Assembly: GCA_946544695.1 (NCBI GenBank)
Contig: CAMNMO010000155.1
Location: forward strand, 1-6,792
Length of the DNA: 6,792 nt
Direction: 5' to 3'
DNA from: an uncultured Ruminococcus sp.
GTDB lineage: Bacteria > Bacillota > Clostridia > Oscillospirales > Ruminococcaceae
Every line of letters starts with the position of its first letter. Within the stretch, counting starts at the first letter, position 1. Position numbers and translations under genes: made by a program. The notes beneath the pieces are model-generated. The model worked only from the letters and a program-made list of their open reading frames with translations, was not told the DNA's origin and did no database searches. Of the stretch, positions 4,729 to 6,792 are shown one piece after another.

Positions 4729-6033
4729 TTAAATCAATTCTCCATAACAATATTTTTCATCTGCTGATATTATCCTCACCATTCTGAACTGTCGGCGCAG
4801 TGATGTTTCGGGAGACTGTCTCCTGACTTTCACAGTGACGTAGTTTGGTGCATGACCCGTGTGCCATTCGGGTGAAGTCTCACGTTCAAACAGCACATTG
4901 AACTCGCTGCCAACGCACGATGCGAGATATTCAGCCTTAGTTTTATTGCATACCTTTGACATTTCTGCTGCACGCAGATGTTTCGTGTGCTGATCCACCT
5001 GACCGTCAAAACGGTCGGCTTTAGTGCCCTGACGCCGTGAATACGGGAAGATATGTGCTTCTGCAAAAGCTATTTTTTCGGCAAACGCAAGGGACCTTGC
5101 AAACTCATCATCGTCCTCCTGCGGAAAGCCCACCATGATATCTGTGGTAAGGGCGCAGTTCGGGAAATAGCATCGCAGAGTATCGCACAGTTTTTCAAAT
5201 TCATCGGGAGAATAGTGACGGTTCATCAGCCTGAGTGTCGAAGCGCTGCCGCTTTGCAGCGAAAGGTGAAAATGCGGGCAAAGCTTTTTCTGTTTTGAAA
5301 GCCGCTTTATGTCATCAAGCAGCATCATCTCGGGTTCAATGGAACCGAGACGCACACGGAAATCACCATCAATGGCACAGATACGTTCAACAGCATCTGT
5401 AAGTGTGGGTCTGCCGACAATATCTCTGCCGTAAAAGCAGAGATTTATGCCTGTCAGTATAAGTTCCTTATGCCCTGCTGCAATGTCCTGTTCTGCTTCG
5501 CTGACGATAGCATCAAGGGGCTTTGAACGCAGATGTCCCCTTGCAAACGGGATTATGCAATAGCTGCAATATCGGTCACAGCCGTCCTGTATTTTGATGT
5601 AAGCACGGGTCTTATCGGGATTGCCCTTGTTTATCATAAAATCAAAGACCTCGCCCTTTTCGTGTGGCTTGACGGCAATGATGCGTTCGCCTGTGGTCAT
5701 AAAGCGGTCTACCAAAGCAGGTATACTGCCTTTTCCGTCTGTGCCGACTATGATATCACATTCTGTAAGGGCTTCCGCACGGGACTGAAATGCCTGCGGG
5801 AAACAGCCTGCCAGCACTATCACAGCATCGGGCGACGCCTTGCGTATGCGCCTCAGCATTTGCAGACATTTTGAATCTGCCTGTTCGGTGACTGTACAGG
5901 TATTTATCACACAGACATCAGCCGCACGGAAGTCACCTGCTGTTTCATGACCCGCTTCGCTGAAACGCTCACGGATATTTTCAGTTTCATACTGGTTGAC
6001 TTTGCAGCCGAAGGTATAATAATATATTTTCAT
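4729..6033 (-). CDS. mtaB: tRNA (N6-L-threonylcarbamoyladenosine(37)-C2)-methylthiotransferase MtaB
   Basis: This radical-SAM enzyme converts t6A37 to ms2t6A37 next to the anticodon of tRNAs that read ANN codons, using two iron-sulfur clusters and S-adenosylmethionine in the cytoplasm. The N-terminal methylthiotransferase domain has the cluster ligands Cys10 (TFGCKVNQYE), Cys46 (INTCTVTE) and Cys77 (LAGCFPQ). The radical-SAM motif is CDRYCSYC, with Cys152, Cys156 and Cys159. The HFHLSLQSGS segment (254-263) is typical of the family, and a TRAM-like tRNA-binding tail covers about 370-434. The frame is open further upstream to 6102, but the family normally begins right before the first cluster Cys (MKIYYYTFGCKVNQ). 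I therefore take ATG 6033-6031, giving 434 residues, a normal length. A GAGGTG ribosome site lies 12 bases upstream, a rather long spacing. MtaB is told apart from MiaB by the GCKVNQYE start; RimO is less likely for the same reason. Confidence 0.93.
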   Translation of the reverse strand: MKIYYYTFGCKVNQYETENIRERFSEAGHETAGDFRAADVCVINTCTVTEQADSKCLQMLRRIRKASPDAVIVLAGCFPQAFQSRAEALTECDIIVGTDGKGSIPALVDRFMTTGERIIAVKPHEKGEVFDFMINKGNPDKTRAYIKIQDGCDRYCSYCIIPFARGHLRSKPLDAIVSEAEQDIAAGHKELILTGINLCFYGRDIVGRPTLTDAVERICAIDGDFRVRLGSIEPEMMLLDDIKRLSKQKKLCPHFHLSLQSGSASTLRLMNRHYSPDEFEKLCDTLRCYFPNCALTTDIMVGFPQEDDDEFARSLAFAEKIAFAEAHIFPYSRRQGTKADRFDGQVDQHTKHLRAAEMSKVCNKTKAEYLASCVGSEFNVLFERETSPEWHTGHAPNYVTVKVRRQSPETSLRRQFRMVRIISADEKYCYGELI

Positions 6034-6137
6034 AATATAAGATAGCACCTCAGAATATGTAGGATATACACAAAATATGTGCCTTACTATTGTTAAAATC
6101 ACACAAAGAGAACTTCTGTAAACCTCTGCTATTGACT

Positions 6138-6166
6138 ATTGTACCATATTTTATTTTTTTTTGCAA
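6138..6166 (-). promoter_or_regulatory. Promoter of mtaB
   Basis: On the minus strand TTGCAA (6166-6161, four of six matches) is followed after 17 bases by TACAAT (6143-6138) with an extended TGG. The spacer is almost entirely A and T, with a run of nine A on that strand. Predicted transcription starts near 6131, leaving a leader of about 98 bases before the ATG at 6033. Confidence 0.6.
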
Positions 6167-6172
6167 ATTTGC
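6163..6172. promoter_or_regulatory. Perfect 10-bp palindrome between divergent promoters (candidate operator)
   Basis: GCAAATTTGC is its own reverse complement. It overlaps the -35 of mtaB (6161-6166) and ends one base before the -35 of the HPr-like gene (6174-6179), so a protein bound here would block or affect both promoters. It is short and AT-rich in the centre, so chance cannot be excluded. Confidence 0.4.
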
Positions 6173-6173
6173 C

Positions 6174-6201
6174 TTGACATTTGAGAAAAATTGATTATAA
6201 T
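6174..6201 (+). promoter_or_regulatory. Promoter of the HPr-like gene
   Basis: A perfect TTGACA (6174-6179) and a perfect TATAAT (6196-6201) are separated by 16 bases. Predicted transcription starts near 6208, giving a leader of about 69 bases that ends in an AGGAGGA ribosome site (6264-6270) six bases before the ATG. Expression is likely strong. Confidence 0.88.
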
Positions 6202-6276
6202 ATAAATTGTAGCAAGGAGATACCGAGCTTCAAGAGAGAAAAAAAGTTAGTGAGAATTTTGTTAGGAGGAACTGAT

Positions 6277-6507
6277 ATGAAAAAGGTTAAGATCTCATTA
6301 GATTCTATTCAGGCAGTAAAGGATTTCGTAAGCATCGTTATGATGTATGATTTCGACGTTGACCTGACAAGCGGCAGATATGCTGTTGATGCAAAGTCCA
6401 TAATGGGTATTTTCAGCCTTGACCTGTCCAGCCCCATTCAGCTGACAGCTCATACTGATAACGCAGACAAGTTCTTTGCAGAGATCAAGAAGTTCATCGT
6501 TGAATAA
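6277..6507 (+). CDS. HPr-family (Crh-like) protein lacking the phosphocarrier histidine
   Basis: This 76-residue protein aligns without gaps to Bacillus HPr over the central region: YDFDVDL (24-30) against YDADVNL, and VDAKSIMGIFSL (37-48) against VNLKSIMGVMSL. Ser41 is therefore the counterpart of HPr Ser46, the residue phosphorylated by HPr kinase. Counting back in the same alignment, the position of HPr His15 is Ser10 and Arg17 is Gln12; the usual HARPA motif is absent. The protein thus cannot pass phosphate in the sugar phosphotransferase system in the usual way. Like Crh of Bacillus it could act in carbon catabolite control through the serine. That role is inference. An in-frame ATT/TTG-type extension exists upstream, but AGGAGGA six bases before ATG 6277 decides the start. 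It is the only plus-strand gene, monocistronic, and divergent from mtaB. Confidence 0.9.
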   Translation: MKKVKISLDSIQAVKDFVSIVMMYDFDVDLTSGRYAVDAKSIMGIFSLDLSSPIQLTAHTDNADKFFAEIKKFIVE

Positions 6508-6532
6508 TTTACGTATCAACTGAATAAGACAG

Positions 6533-6565
6533 CGGCAGACCTGCGGGTCTGCCGTTTTTGTTTTT
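6533..6565 (+). terminator. Strong terminator of the HPr-like gene
   Basis: A perfect 9-bp GC-rich stem (CGGCAGACC 6533-6541 with GGTCTGCCG 6546-6554) has a TGCG loop and is followed by TTTTTGTTTTT. It starts 25 bases after the TAA. On the minus strand there is no U-tract after the stem, so it should work mainly in the plus direction. Confidence 0.95.
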
Positions 6566-6638
6566 AAGGTATCTGCGCCCTCTGCGTGCCGTTGTGGTCG
6601 GGTCGGATATTGGGTCGTGCTCTCGGCTGTTCCTGCAT
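6564..6638 (-). CDS. Possible 24-residue basic peptide downstream of a terminator
   Basis: A frame of 24 codons runs from ATG 6638-6636 to TAA 6566-6564. Its only support is an excellent ribosome site, AAAGGAG (6654-6648), nine bases before the ATG. The peptide is rich in Arg, Pro and Gln (it begins MQEQPRARPNIRPD), has no hydrophobic segment, and resembles nothing I recognise. It has no visible promoter of its own; it lies directly after a long-stem minus-strand terminator, so it would be expressed only by read-through or antitermination. It ends against the terminator of the convergent HPr-like gene. It may be a real small protein, a leader peptide, or chance. Confidence 0.35.
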   Translation of the reverse strand: MQEQPRARPNIRPDHNGTQRAQIP

Positions 6639-6660
6639 ATCGGTCATCTCCTTTGGGTAT

Positions 6661-6704
6661 AAAAAAAGCACCTGGTAAGGACGTTTTTGTCCTTAACAAA
6701 TGCT
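6661..6704 (-). terminator. Long-stem terminator or attenuator at the right edge
   Basis: On the minus strand a 16-base arm (6704-6689) pairs with a 16-base arm (6682-6667) at 15 of 16 positions around the loop AAAAAC, followed by a run of T and then ATA (arm and tail share T at 6667). Two of the pairs are G-U on the minus strand and would be A-C mismatches on the plus strand, which fixes its direction. It overlaps the stop codon of the frame coming from the right, and is followed within ten bases by a strong ribosome site. It could therefore be either a plain terminator or an attenuator of the 24-codon frame. Confidence 0.85.
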
Positions 6705-6792
6705 AGTCGTCTATCAAGCCGCTGTACTGCCTGTCGAGCAGGTCAAGTATAGCGGCAATATCGGCAAGTATGGTGCATATCATCACCTCTTT
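6703..6792 (-). CDS. C-terminal end of a gene entering from the right, or a 26-residue small protein
   Basis: A minus-strand frame is open from the right edge to TAG 6705-6703. It encodes a hydrophobic, probably amphipathic helix (TILADIAAILDLLDRQ) and ends in two Asp. An ATG at 6783 would give 26 residues, but GAGG (6789-6786) is only two bases before it, too close. The same GAGG is well placed for ATG 6778 in another frame, which yields only 11 codons. The best reading is therefore the tail of a longer gene, or a small protein whose true start lies outside the window. Its stop lies inside the stem of the terminator at 6661-6704, as expected for the end of a real transcription unit. The function is unknown. 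Confidence 0.45.
   Translation of the reverse strand, partial: KEVMICTILADIAAILDLLDRQYSGLIDD

Noticed and set aside
4407..4750. Short open frames on both strands in the SGNH-mtaB gap (89 codons plus, 68 codons minus)
   Set aside because: They overlap the structured element and the ends of real genes, have no good ribosome sites, and show irregular composition without a domain. The inverted repeats explain the repeated residues.
6033..6102. Longer N-terminus of MtaB starting at 6102
   Set aside because: The extra 23 residues are hydrophobic and untypical; family members begin just before the first cluster cysteine. The extension also lacks a ribosome site.
6298..6699. Minus-strand open frame of 133 codons
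   Set aside because: It runs antisense through the HPr-like gene and through the plus-strand terminator; no ribosome site at its start, which falls within the right-edge terminator hairpin.

Overview
The window looks like chromosomal DNA from an anaerobic gut or rumen Firmicute, probably of the Ruminococcus (Oscillospiraceae) group. This is an inference from moderate GC, textbook TTGACA/TATAAT promoters, strong AGGAGG ribosome sites, short hairpin-plus-U terminators, and protein types (AgrC/AgrA-like two-component pair, MtaB, an HPr-like protein, a cytoplasmic SGNH esterase). No similarity search was possible. There are five complete major genes on the minus strand, one small gene on the plus strand, a partial gene at each edge, and one tiny possible gene near the right edge.

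Layout from left to right. 1-339 (minus, runs off the left edge) is a multi-pass membrane protein, possibly a CPBP/CAAX-type protease-like protein. Its promoter has a perfect extended -10 but almost no -35, and upstream lie two 12-bp direct repeats exactly 21 bp apart. This is the arrangement bound by LytTR-type response regulators. 471-2497 is a two-gene operon: a LytTR response regulator (1796-2497) followed, with a one-base stop/start overlap, by a GHKL sensor kinase (471-1796). It has a consensus promoter and a clear terminator. Regulator, kinase and probable target therefore lie side by side. 2644-3201 is a small membrane protein with a Pro/Ala linker and a C-terminal double-CxxC zinc ribbon, with its own promoter and terminator. 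3326-4435 is a cytoplasmic SGNH/GDSL hydrolase with an additional C-terminal beta-rich domain, probably a carbohydrate O-acetyl esterase. The 293 bases upstream of it hold no convincing gene, but do hold candidate promoters, an imperfect palindrome and a compact three-stem structured element.

4729-6033 is MtaB, the radical-SAM enzyme that makes ms2t6A37 in tRNA. It is transcribed divergently from 6277-6507, an HPr-family protein that keeps the regulatory serine region (KSIMG) but lacks the phosphocarrier histidine, a Crh-like arrangement. The two promoters stand back to back around a perfect 10-bp palindrome. The HPr-like gene ends in a strong terminator.

At the right edge, minus-strand material enters the window: the end of a short or partial reading frame (stop at 6703), a long-stem terminator, and directly after it a 24-codon reading frame with a very good ribosome site. 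This looks like an attenuator or the end of a neighbouring locus. No tRNA, rRNA, CRISPR array, transposase or integrase was seen.
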